From assembly GCF_001641265.1 (NCBI RefSeq), contig NW_020167544.1, positions 434,001 to 498,000 of the forward strand: a DNA stretch of 64,000 bases, read 5' to 3'. Position 1 is the first letter of the stretch. The number at the start of each line of letters is the position of its first letter. A program made the position numbers and the translations under genes. The notes beneath the pieces were generated by a model. That model did not search any database. It was not told the origin of the DNA and saw only the letters and a program-made list of their open reading frames with translations. Origin of the DNA: Pseudogymnoascus destructans. Taxonomy: Eukaryota > Ascomycota > Leotiomycetes > Thelebolales > Thelebolaceae. This document shows positions 42,340 to 50,919 of this stretch, piece after piece.

Positions 42340-43720
42340 TCTCCATGTAGGACATTACAAGCAAAACTTGTCCCATAACGGTTGATGATCTCATCAATAT
42401 GCAAACCCTGGTGCACATTCGGGCGAGATCCCCAGCTGCTGAACTCCTTCGATTTGCTTGTCCCTGGTTTCAGGGAGTTCATCTGTGTTGCCCATTCAAA
42501 CTCACTAACAACAGCATCAACTCCCACGCCAATGGCCTCGATTGCCGCTTCAAAGTCAGCTGAGACCATAGATGGAGCATGGGACGAGGCCTGGCTATTG
42601 TTGCTGCCCTTGGATTTACTCATCCGCTCAGCGACAGAAGCACATGTGCACAACCGAGTGTAGAGCTGTTAACCCCGGAGAATGATGCGCCTTGCATCCT
42701 GATCCTCCGTGCACAAGTGATGGCGTTTGATTTTGCCATCATGGCAAAACAATGCACTAATATCTCTGGAATCGTGAGTTTCATGGTCTTTGTGTCTTCC
42801 CGGAACTTGCCCCTCATTGTAGCAAAGAAGTTCGGCGTAATATCATTTTCGCTGAGCTTCATACGAGACATGATAAGGGGTGTTAGGACTGAGGCCATTC
42901 CCGCCTCTGAGAGGGACCAAGACTGGAGGTGATGGAGGGGGGATTGTCGCGTGCTCCATCCAGTTGGTGCTGGGAACTGGACAAACTCTTGGAAATACCG
43001 TCTCATCCCGGGTTTTGAGAGTATTGCTCTCATGAGGAGGTTGTGGCTCTGCTTTGCCTGACCGTTGTACTCTGAATGACATGGATCTCCCGGCCTCGTC
43101 TGGATTATATCCAAGGCCGGAGTCAGCTTGAATATGGCGGGCTCATTTTCATGCATCCCCCATTCTTGAAAATACTTCTTTTTCGCTGTTGGCGGTAAGG
43201 TATCTCCGTATTCTCTGATCTGTTTCTGGCTGTAATGGTATCGTCCAAGTGCTACTGTGTCAAAGTCCAGATCTCCTTTCTGTGCTATTGACGCAAGGCA
43301 TGACCGGCAACCCTTTCCTGCATTTGGTCGTAGGATGCCACTATTTTCATTTTGTTGTGGCATGTCACCTGTGAAGCACAACACTGGTGCTATGACAAAC
43401 CTATTCTCCCCATTGATTCGGAGAATCATACCTTTGTCAAGCTTCGGGATATCAGTAAGGCATGATATCACATCGTCCATCTTTGCACCATGCGGCCCAA
43501 GGGTAAGAACAAAGTTGTTTGATCGTTTCATTCGGTCTCGTAGGCATTGTGCAGGTGTTGTCATATATATGCCCATCATGGAACGATACCGGTTCCTGAA
43601 CAATCCAAATGCATCCATGAAGATGATCATTGGCAGCGATATAAAAGTGTCCCGGAAGGCGTCAACAATCCAAGCCCTGCCGTATGCCTCAATCTCCAAC
43701 TCTGCGATATGTGGGCGTGA
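42340..43720 (-). pseudogene. Large transposase, central block
   Basis: The main frame (43699-42620) contains AFGLFRNRYRSMMGIYMTTP, then FVLTLGPHGAKMDDVISCL, then FVIAPVLCFTGDMPQQNENS, and a CRSC pair. This order (FGLYRN-like, LGPHG, CFTGDMPQ, C-x2-C) recurs in large fungal transposon proteins. A probable intron near 42600-42645 leads to a second exon with KGSNNSQASSHAPSMV and HIDEIINRYGTSFACNVLHG. The block begins at the gypsy target duplication (43716-43720) and ends at the hAT duplication. The coding frame itself looks well preserved, so the insertions may be recent. Confidence 0.55.
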
Positions 43721-44195
43721 TGTAACGCTGACTTCTAAATGATAGAAGACACAGAGGTTCTCTTGCGTAAAGGTTTACTTATCAGAGGAGGCAGGGGATC
43801 AGACACAAAGGCTTCAAGTAACACGTTACTAGTATATAACAAATACTGTATTGAGTTGAGCACGAAGCTCCTATCTAAGGAAATACTATCTACTTATATA
43901 GTGGCGTCGTGCCTAGTGGACTCTTGGGAACTCACTCGAGTCCTCGGAGTCCTGGACTCTTAGGACTCTTCTCATCATCCTGCGAGTCCATCACGTGCCT
44001 AGTGGACTCCTGGGAACTCACTCGAGTCCTCGGAGTCCTGGACTCTTAGGACTCTTCTCATCATCCTGCGAGTCCGTCACGTGATACTTTCGGAACTACT
44101 ATTCCCCGCTGCCCCTCCAGGTACCAGGGCCGGTCTCATGCGACCTCCCTCCTTCCTGTCCTGTAGTTGGCCAGCCTTCTTGTTCCGTCGTAACA
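43721..44195 (-). repeat. Gypsy 3' LTR (475 bp)
   Basis: Begins TGTAACGCTGACTTC and ends GTCGTAACA on the plus strand. It contains an 86-bp tandem duplication (43908-43993 and 43994-44079). A 74-residue frame near its left edge recurs in every LTR copy and is not a gene. Confidence 0.95.
43893..44079 (-). promoter_or_regulatory. LTR promoter: 12 GGACTC/GAGTCC sites next to a TATA box
   Basis: Each 86-bp unit holds six GGACTC hexamers, three in each orientation, giving twelve in the LTR. Read in the element's direction the array ends about 8 bp before TATATAAG (complement of 43893-43900). This is the layout of an upstream activating (or operator) array in U3. Which protein binds is unknown; the antisense Zn-cluster ORF of the same element is a candidate by inference. 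Confidence 0.6.
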
Positions 44196-44291
44196 CTCGC
44201 TCCCTTCCCCTGGGCATTCGTCTCGAATCCTATAAGTACGTCCATGTCCCCGGGACTCTGCTGCTCCTCAGCGAGTCCTTCAACATGCAAC

Positions 44292-44858
44292 ATGCCTACT
44301 GACACTGCCCGCAAACTCCAGGAACGCAACGATCTTGTCCGTCGAATAAAGAACCACGGATACGAACTACCCGAAATGGATTCTTGCTCGAACTGCGTGA
44401 GGCGAAACATTACTTGCGTGTCGTCTCCAAATGATTCACGGCGGTGCGCCGAGTGCGTTCGTCGCAACTTGAAAGAAAAGTGTGACTGTATGGGTCCTGA
44501 GCATCCCGACTGGGTGAAGCTCGAACGGGAGGAGGATCGCCTGGATCGCGAAGAGGAAGAAACCCTTTCGAAGTTACTTCGTCTGCGGAAGCAGAAACGC
44601 CTCATCCGAACCCGTGGTAAAGATATGCTCCGGCGAGGTTTGAAAACCCTCGACGAGCTTGATGCGGCAGAGGAGGCCGAACGTGTGGCTGCTGAGAAGC
44701 GTGACGCTGTTGAGGCTGAGGAACAGGCAGTTAGCGCTGCCTCCTCATCTGTGACCGGGGCCCTCGCTTCCTCCGATCCACTGGCCTACTCCCCTGCATC
44801 TTGGGATCAATGGCTGGCGGATGGCGGCGTCGATATTCCTCCAGCAGTTCTTTGCTGA
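44292..44858 (+). CDS. Antisense ORF of the gypsy element: Zn2Cys6-like cluster plus charged helix
   Basis: An open frame runs from ATG 44244 or, more likely, ATG 44292 (MPTDTARKLQERNDLVRRIK) to the stop at 44858, 188-204 residues. A cysteine array near the N-terminus, from CSNCVRRNITC to CAECVRRNLKEKC, has spacing C-x2-C-x6-C-x9-C-x2-C-x8-C. This fits the Zn(II)2Cys6 consensus of fungal transcription factors. A highly charged Glu/Arg/Lys region follows (about residues 75-150), as in a coiled coil, then a Ser/Ala-rich end. The ORF lies between the 3' LTR and pol on the opposite strand and overlaps the last 128 bp of pol tail to tail. TATAAG at 44231 could be its TATA box, favouring the second ATG. 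Function is unknown; DNA binding is inference. Confidence 0.6.
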   Translation: MPTDTARKLQERNDLVRRIKNHGYELPEMDSCSNCVRRNITCVSSPNDSRRCAECVRRNLKEKCDCMGPEHPDWVKLEREEDRLDREEEETLSKLLRLRKQKRLIRTRGKDMLRRGLKTLDELDAAEEAERVAAEKRDAVEAEEQAVSAASSSVTGALASSDPLAYSPASWDQWLADGGVDIPPAVLC

Positions 44859-47800
44859 TGTTCCTTGTTGGTTCCCACGAATTATCCGTAGGTTCGTAAT
44901 TTTCCCATTTTATCAAAAACTCTTCTCGACGTCCTACTAACCTTCTGTCTAGGATCGCTTCGACCTCATATTCGATTATCTCATTCTCGGGTTGGAGTTC
45001 GGTGTCGGTCGCAATTGGGGTATTTCCTCTTGCTGGTTCCAGTAGTGAGACATGAAATACCGGGTGTAGTCTAGACTTCTTGGGTAGCTGCAGTCTGTAA
45101 TTAACTGAGCTGACTTTGTTCAATATTTTGAATGGTCCCAATTTCTTGAAGTCCAACTTTGTGCTTGGTCGTTTCGTTTTGATATGTTTCCGGAGTAGGT
45201 ATACTTTATCCCCCTCCTTGAAGGCAGGTTCCATACTGCGCTTCTTGTTTGCGTATGCGGCGGATCGTTCATTTAAGAATTGGATGTCCGTCGCAAGTTG
45301 TTCGTGGAACGATTTCAGTTGTTCCACCACGATCACGGCTTGTTCAGCTCGTGATTCATCCGGTCTTGGTTGCCTATATGCTTCTGGCTGGTAGCCATAA
45401 TTGGCAAAGAACGGTGAGACTTTCGTTGCTTCTGTCATCGCGCTGTTATATGCAAACTGTGCGATGGGTAAGATCTGAACCCAGTTGTCCTGTTGATGAT
45501 TGACATAGCTTCGCAGGTACTGTTCAAGGGTCTGATTTAATCTTTCTGTTTGGCCATCTGTCTGGGGATGAAAAGCTGTTGATAGCTTATGATTTGTTCC
45601 CAGTAGCGCCATCAATGATTTCCAGAATTTCGAAGTAAAGAGCTTGTCTCTATCTGAGATGATTTCTTCTGGCATCCCATGATCGGCTAATATGACTCGA
45701 ATGAAGGTATATGCGAGCGCCTCGGCGTCGCTAGCTTCTAGATATGGTATAAACTTCCCATATTTCGTGAGTCTTTCCGTGATGACGAGGATAGAGTCAT
45801 ATTCTATTCCTGTTAACGGGTCCTTGGAGGGTGGAAGCTTGACGATGAAGTCCAAAGCTATTGATTTCCACGCTCCTTTTGGTACTGGTGTCGACTTGAG
45901 TTGTCCGTATGGCAGGTGCCTATTGGATTTTGACTTGCTGCAAATGTCGCACTCTCTTACCACTGTCTCTACCTGCTTCCTCATACCTGGGAAGTAGTAG
46001 TGTCGAGTGATTCGTTCGAAGGTTCGTGTTACTCCCTGATGACCGTGTGCTGGTAACGAGTGTTGTTCTTGCACCAGCGGGCGTCTCATTTGACTTGGGA
46101 CATACACTAACCCTTTGTATCGAATCAATCCTTGTTCGTCGATGGTGAAGTCGCCTTCGACTTTGGACAAGACTCGCTTGGCGCATTCGTCTGTTGCGTA
46201 AGCTTTCTTGAGTCTTTCCTCGAGTTCTGTATCTTCGATGACTGAGATCGTCGCTAGTAACTCGTTGTACTGTATTCCTGCATCTGTTTTCTTCAGAATT
46301 GCTCTAGGTCTTTCTTCCTTTGGGCCGGCGTAGTCGGTCCGTCTGCTGAGAGCGTCTGCTCTTGCATTCTCGGAGCCCTTGCGATAGGTTATCGTGAAGT
46401 TGTAGGCTGCGAGGGTTTCTGCCCAGCGGACTTGTCTGCGGTTTAAAACCTTGGTCGTGGTGAAGTATATGAGGTTCTTGTGATCCGTCCATACCTGCAC
46501 AGGGTAGGTGGGTCCCTCAAGATATACTCGCCACTGCTCAAAGGCAACGACAATAGCCAGTAGCTCCTTGTCGTGGATGTCGTAATTGAGTTCCGCGGGT
46601 GACAGTTTCCTAGAGTAGTACGCGATTGGTTTGAACTTACCGTTCTCGTCTGGTTGATTCAGACATGCTCCAATTGCGAAGTCAGAAGAGTCCGTTTCGA
46701 GGATGATCTTCTTTGCAGGGTCAAATGTAGCAAGGATAGGTGCTTCCGTGAACTTCGTCTTAAGTTCCTGGAAAGCAGCCTCTGCCTTGTCCGTCCATTT
46801 GAATTCGAGATCCTTTCTGGTAAGCTCCGTGAGTGGTTGAGCTACCTTGGAATATCCCGAGATGAATCTTCGGTAGAAGTTGGCGAAGCCTAGGAAGGCT
46901 TGCACTTCCTTGACCGTGGTCGGTGTTGGCCATTCCAACACTGCCATTACTTTTGCTTGGTCCATCTTGATGCCGTGCGTTCCAATAATGTAACCCAAGA
47001 ATTCGACTTGGTTTTTATGGAACTCGCACTTCTCTGGTTTGAGGAGTAAGCTGTACTCCTTTAGTTTCTTCAGGACGAGTTTGACATGCTTGACATGCTC
47101 CTCCTTGGTTGCTGAATACACCAGGACATCATCTAGGTAGACAATGGTAAAGATGTCTAAGTATTCGTGCAAAGCATCATTCATCAGTCGTTGCATGGAT
47201 GCGGGTGCGTTTGTTAGCCCAAAGGGCATGACTTGATACTCGAATAGGCCATAGCGGGTGCGGAATGCTGTTTTCCACTCTTCCCCAGCCTTGATTCGGA
47301 TCAGGTTGTATGCTCCTCGCAGATCTAGCTTACTGAAGATCTTTGCTCCTTGAAATCTATCGTGTAGTTCGTTGATTAACGGCAGGGCATACCTGTCCTT
47401 GATTGTGATGTTGTTCAACGCTCGATAGTCCACACATAACCGTAGGGAGCCGTCTTTCTTTGGTACGAAAAGCACCGGACTTCCTGCTGGTGATGTGGAT
47501 GGTCTGATGAATCCTTTCGCTAGGTTATCATCGATGTACTCCTTAAGTACCTTCAGCTCCTTTTCCGATAGCTGATATATTGGTCCGAACGGTGGACTCT
47601 TGTCTTTCTCCAAAGGTATCTCGTGATCCCATGGTTGGTGCTTAGGAAGCGCCTCATTCTTAGGGCCTTCCTGGAATAATCGCTCGTATTCCTTGTACTC
47701 CACCGGTATACTCGTCGGTGAGGATGCCTCGGCTAGGTCATCGAGCTCGGAGGTTGCACATAACTCCTTCCGGCCCTGGGAGGGTTTCTCCCGTTGTTGC

Positions 47801-48183
47801 GTGTCCGTCCGTTGTTCACACGCGCACTGGCTCATCACAACTTTCTCGTTCCACCAGTCGATCTGGGGGTTGTGTTTCTTGAGCCATGGCACACCAAGGA
47901 TGCACGCATGGTTGTCCATGTGCACGATGTCAAACTGAATCGTTTCCTTGTGCCCGTGTAGCATGACCATTTCCAATGGGACCGTTTCGTGGGTCACCAT
48001 TCCTTCATTAGTCGAGATGGGCTCTCCATCTACGACCATTAATGGGTATGGTTCGGTTTTCAATTGCGTCTTGAAACCTTGCGTGTCTGCTACTTTCTTT
48101 GTCATAAAGTTGCCCGTCGCTCCTGAGTCAATCATTGCTCGGAGGTGTCGCTGTTGTATCTTAGCGACCACATATAGTTGCAT
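44731..48183 (-). CDS. Gypsy pol: protease, RT, RNase H, integrase, chromodomain
   Basis: From its first ATG the frame has 1150 residues, but it extends upstream in frame to the gag stop and is probably made as Gag-Pol by -1 frameshifting. Domains in order: protease (MIDSGATGNFMTKK, about residue 17), reverse transcriptase (VLFVPKKDGSLRLCVDYRAL; IVYLDDVLVYS), RNase H (ILETDSSDFAIGACL; YDIHDKELLAIVVAFEQW), integrase (zinc region, then SIALDFIVKLPPS; AFHPQTDGQTERLNQTLEQY) and a C-terminal chromodomain (EYEVEAILDRRLVGRREEFL, then WENYEPTDNSWEP). The chromodomain places it among chromoviruses, which target insertion to marked chromatin. Active-site residues appear intact. The last 128 bp overlap the antisense ORF. 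Confidence 0.94.
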   Translation of the reverse strand: MQLYVVAKIQQRHLRAMIDSGATGNFMTKKVADTQGFKTQLKTEPYPLMVVDGEPISTNEGMVTHETVPLEMVMLHGHKETIQFDIVHMDNHACILGVPWLKKHNPQIDWWNEKVVMSQCACEQRTDTQQREKPSQGRKELCATSELDDLAEASSPTSIPVEYKEYERLFQEGPKNEALPKHQPWDHEIPLEKDKSPPFGPIYQLSEKELKVLKEYIDDNLAKGFIRPSTSPAGSPVLFVPKKDGSLRLCVDYRALNNITIKDRYALPLINELHDRFQGAKIFSKLDLRGAYNLIRIKAGEEWKTAFRTRYGLFEYQVMPFGLTNAPASMQRLMNDALHEYLDIFTIVYLDDVLVYSATKEEHVKHVKLVLKKLKEYSLLLKPEKCEFHKNQVEFLGYIIGTHGIKMDQAKVMAVLEWPTPTTVKEVQAFLGFANFYRRFISGYSKVAQPLTELTRKDLEFKWTDKAEAAFQELKTKFTEAPILATFDPAKKIILETDSSDFAIGACLNQPDENGKFKPIAYYSRKLSPAELNYDIHDKELLAIVVAFEQWRVYLEGPTYPVQVWTDHKNLIYFTTTKVLNRRQVRWAETLAAYNFTITYRKGSENARADALSRRTDYAGPKEERPRAILKKTDAGIQYNELLATISVIEDTELEERLKKAYATDECAKRVLSKVEGDFTIDEQGLIRYKGLVYVPSQMRRPLVQEQHSLPAHGHQGVTRTFERITRHYYFPGMRKQVETVVRECDICSKSKSNRHLPYGQLKSTPVPKGAWKSIALDFIVKLPPSKDPLTGIEYDSILVITERLTKYGKFIPYLEASDAEALAYTFIRVILADHGMPEEIISDRDKLFTSKFWKSLMALLGTNHKLSTAFHPQTDGQTERLNQTLEQYLRSYVNHQQDNWVQILPIAQFAYNSAMTEATKVSPFFANYGYQPEAYRQPRPDESRAEQAVIVVEQLKSFHEQLATDIQFLNERSAAYANKKRSMEPAFKEGDKVYLLRKHIKTKRPSTKLDFKKLGPFKILNKVSSVNYRLQLPKKSRLHPVFHVSLLEPARGNTPIATDTELQPENEIIEYEVEAILDRRLVGRREEFLIKWENYEPTDNSWEPTRNISKELLEEYRRRHPPAIDPKMQGSRPVDRRKRGPRSQMRRQR

Positions 48184-48260
48184 GCCGCCTTTCGTGGCGC
48201 ATAGCTGGTTCGTACTAGGCCTCTTCCTGTCGCTCGCCGGTGGCCTACCGTCGAGGACTC

Positions 48261-50198
48261 CTAGTTTTTTGACTCGTCCGAGGAAGGATAGTATTCATCC
48301 GCTTCCAATGGTGGTCCTTGGGGAGATCGTTTCCCTCGCTCTTCTGCTTCGTCTAGCAGATGTGGGTATTTCTTGTATACCTGTTCACTTTTGATAGGCA
48401 AGTCTCCTTCAGACTGGCTTCGCCTGAGGGCGTGAACTTGCTCTGCGTCTCTGAAGTGTATCCTGGGCGAGGATCGGGGAAACAACTGATTCTGGTGTTT
48501 CTTTTTCCAGTGGAGCTTGCAGTCATCTTCGCTGCAATACTCCCAGTAGACATACGCGTGCCAGGGATGATCAGTCTCTGTTGCGTCTGTCATTGATAGT
48601 TCCCGCTGTCCTCTCACCCATGCACTATCTTCCCTCAGAGGTGTGGAGAACGTGTCTAGTTGCTCCATGGCTCTCCTTTCGATGCGTGGAGTGGGTCTCG
48701 CATTTTCCCGTCGGAGCATATCTCTGGCTTTCTCGTCGTACTTCTTCAGGGCTCTCCTGCGGTCCTGGTAGTAAAGTTCGACGCTTTTCATATACTTCAG
48801 TTTAGCCATATGCTCGACATCCTTCTCCAGTTCTTCCGCTTCTTGGGCTTCCAACTTAGCTACGTCTTGGGACGTGCCAAGCAGCCTGCGGGTATTCGTT
48901 AGTTGGTCGTAGTATCTCCAGAGGTCATCCTTGCAGTCGTCCACCTTGCACTTTAACGGAAGTTCCTGTAACAGGTTCCCGTAGAGGTCTTTAAGCATGG
49001 GGATTCTCCTCTGGCCATTGGGCTTGTCTCGTTCGGCCCTAATCTTCGCGTGGGCGTGTTTTGCCATGCGTCTTACTACGCTCTTGCACCGTGGACTCAT
49101 TGGTTCCGTAGGTGCGAGCTCGTCGAAGGTCTCCTGTTCCGAGACGGTGAACGATTCCGCCTCCGACCCTTCATCTGAGCTCTCGTCTTCTGGGGTGCTT
49201 TCGCCGTTTATTCCCCAGTCCTGTTTGCTCACAAACGTTGCGTTCAACTGTCCTGTCCAGGTGGCATTGAGTTGTTTGCCGACTTTGCGTCCGCCGTTCC
49301 CTTTCTTTGGCTGTCTGCAGTCTCGGGCCATGTGGCCTGGCTTGTCGCAGTTAAAACAGAGTCGTTCCTTGAATTGTCTGTCTTTCTTAGGGTCACGGGG
49401 TCGTCCAGGTTTGAACGTGGCATCGAGTTCCATTGGGTCCGACCAACGGTTGTCTCGTGGGTGTTGATCCCGTCGTCTGCCCTCGTTTCCCCGGTATGGG
49501 TAACTTTTCTTGGGCTTGTCATAGGTCCGACGTTCCTTCTGGAATTCGTATAGTCGATTGTCGATTCGGACCGTATGTTCGATTAGCGCTACCATGTCCG
49601 TTGGTTGTTGTTCCAAACGGGCAAGTTCCATACGTATATGGCTCTTCAGCCCACGTCGGTAGTGGCTGATGAGTGCGCTGGCGTCCCATCCTGTCTGATT
49701 GCCGTATCTCTGGAATTCTGTGGAGTATGTGAGGGCGCTGCCAGTCTGCTTAAGTGCAAACAGATGGTCTTCTGCGGTCTTAATCTCATCGATGTCTCCG
49801 AACATGCGTCGGATTTCCTTACAGAATCCATTCCAGCTGCCAAACATAGTCTGCGTAGTTGCCATGCTTCCATTGGTACTTTCATATTTGAAATAATCCT
49901 TGAGGAATGGTTCGATCCATCGCAGGGCTTCCCCCCTAAGGTAGGACGCAGTCCACAGGGCATAGCTCTCCTGGGTGGGAAACTTCTCGTCATTGAAGTG
50001 CTGGTACAGTTCGACCTGTAGCAAAAACACCTCAAGTTCCTTTCGGTTGCCGGAGTAAGTGTCGGGCAACTTGACGCGTAGAGTTTCCTTGAGTTCGTTG
50101 ACGGTGGGTGCGTCGGGCATCTCCTCATTCTCAGGCTTAGACCTCTGAGACGAAGTTGGCGTGGTGGGGGTTTTCCCCTTCGAACTGACGACAGACAT
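48261..50198 (-). CDS. Gypsy gag with zinc knuckle
   Basis: The frame of 645 residues starts MSVVSSKGKTPTTPTSSQRS. Helical Gag sequence (VNELKETLRVKLPDTYSGNR; LRGEALRWIEPFLKDYF) leads to a CCHC knuckle CFNCDKPGHMARDC near residue 287, which binds RNA. An acidic linker and a longer C-terminal region, rich in charged helices, follow; this tail is longer than in many gypsy Gags. The last codons AAA AAC TAG form a -1 slippery site with the preceding A. The neighbouring pol frame begins at once. Confidence 0.92.
   Translation of the reverse strand: MSVVSSKGKTPTTPTSSQRSKPENEEMPDAPTVNELKETLRVKLPDTYSGNRKELEVFLLQVELYQHFNDEKFPTQESYALWTASYLRGEALRWIEPFLKDYFKYESTNGSMATTQTMFGSWNGFCKEIRRMFGDIDEIKTAEDHLFALKQTGSALTYSTEFQRYGNQTGWDASALISHYRRGLKSHIRMELARLEQQPTDMVALIEHTVRIDNRLYEFQKERRTYDKPKKSYPYRGNEGRRRDQHPRDNRWSDPMELDATFKPGRPRDPKKDRQFKERLCFNCDKPGHMARDCRQPKKGNGGRKVGKQLNATWTGQLNATFVSKQDWGINGESTPEDESSDEGSEAESFTVSEQETFDELAPTEPMSPRCKSVVRRMAKHAHAKIRAERDKPNGQRRIPMLKDLYGNLLQELPLKCKVDDCKDDLWRYYDQLTNTRRLLGTSQDVAKLEAQEAEELEKDVEHMAKLKYMKSVELYYQDRRRALKKYDEKARDMLRRENARPTPRIERRAMEQLDTFSTPLREDSAWVRGQRELSMTDATETDHPWHAYVYWEYCSEDDCKLHWKKKHQNQLFPRSSPRIHFRDAEQVHALRRSQSEGDLPIKSEQVYKKYPHLLDEAEERGKRSPQGPPLEADEYYPSSDESKN
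48264..48270 (-). promoter_or_regulatory. Probable -1 ribosomal frameshift site (A AAA AAC before UAG)
   Basis: On the minus strand gag ends ...TC A AAA AAC TAG. The heptamer A AAA AAC is in the gag phase required for -1 slippage, and the -1 frame then reads without a stop into protease. Downstream, AGGCC ... GGCCT and CCTCG ... CGAG can pair, which might form a pseudoknot. Confidence 0.75.
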
Positions 50199-50244
50199 GT
50201 TGCTTTGTGTGTAAGCCGGTACCTCGTAGAAGTGGTGCTCAAAG

Positions 50245-50719
50245 TGTAACGCTGACTTCTAAATGATAGAAGACACAGAGGTTCTCTTGCGTAAAGGTTT
50301 ACTTATCAGAGGAGGCAGGGGATCAGACACAAAGGCTTCAAGTAACACGTTACTAGTATATAACAAATACTGTATTGAGTTGAGCACGAAGCTCCTATCT
50401 AAGGAAATACTATCTACTTATATAGTGGCGTCGTGCCTAGTGGACTCTTGGGAACTCACTCGAGTCCTCGGAGTCCTGGACTCTTAGGACTCTTCTCATC
50501 ATCCTGCGAGTCCATCACGTGCCTAGTGGACTCCTGGGAACTCACTCGAGTCCTCGGAGTCCTGGACTCTTAGGACTCTTCTCATCATCCTGCGAGTCCG
50601 TCACGTGATACTTTCGGAACTACTATTCCCCGCTGCCCCTCCAGGTACCAGGGCCGGTCTCATGCGACCTCCCTCCTTCCTGTCCTGTAGTTGGCCAGCC
50701 TTCTTGTTCCGTCGTAACA
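50245..50719 (-). repeat. Gypsy 5' LTR (475 bp)
   Basis: Pair of 43721-44195, reading identical. It carries the element's promoter (hexamer array and TATA box) in the functional position. Confidence 0.95.
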
Positions 50720-50834
50720 CGTGATTGGTGTCGAGATCTCCATGGATTACATATTCGAAGGCCCAGTTGCACTTGACAATGCATACGTCTTTGACGACAA
50801 GACCCATATCCGCCGCATCCTGAATATGGCAAGA

Positions 50835-50919
50835 AAGGAAACGCCTTTATCACGGTCAGAGAAGTACGCCTTTATCACGGTCAGAGAAACTTCTCTGACC
50901 GTGATAAAGGCGTTTCCTT
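50835..50919. repeat. 31-bp perfect foldback with a third copy in its loop
   Basis: The arms 50835-50865 and 50889-50919 are exact inverses. The 23-nt loop (50866-50888) repeats most of the left arm in direct orientation (ACGCCTTTATCACGGTCAGA...). It interrupts the large transposase frame after NGKETPLSRSEK, so it probably arose by insertion or aberrant repair. Confidence 0.9.

Larger units (their letters stand above)
43721..50719 (-). mobile_element. Intact chromoviral Ty3/gypsy retrotransposon with an extra antisense ORF
   Basis: The 6999-bp element has two 475-bp LTRs that read identical, TG...CA ends and a 5-bp target duplication CGTGA (43716-43720 and 50720-50724). Gag, pol and an antisense ORF are all open, so it inserted recently and may be active. 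A purine tract (complement of 44196-44211: AGGGGAAGGGAGCGAG) precedes the 3' LTR. The sequence after the 5' LTR does not begin TGG, so the primer is not a plain tRNA 3' end as far as I can tell. Confidence 0.95.

Noticed and set aside
43739..43963. A 74-residue ORF that recurs at 50263, 53122 and 54378
   Set aside because: It lies inside the gypsy LTR each time and is conserved only because the LTR is; it has no domain and is truncated or altered in the solo and variant LTRs.
50244..50245. A canonical TGG-starting primer-binding site for the gypsy element
   Set aside because: The minus-strand sequence after the 5' LTR reads CTTTGAGCACCACTTC; it does not match a tRNA 3' end that I recognise, so no site was annotated.
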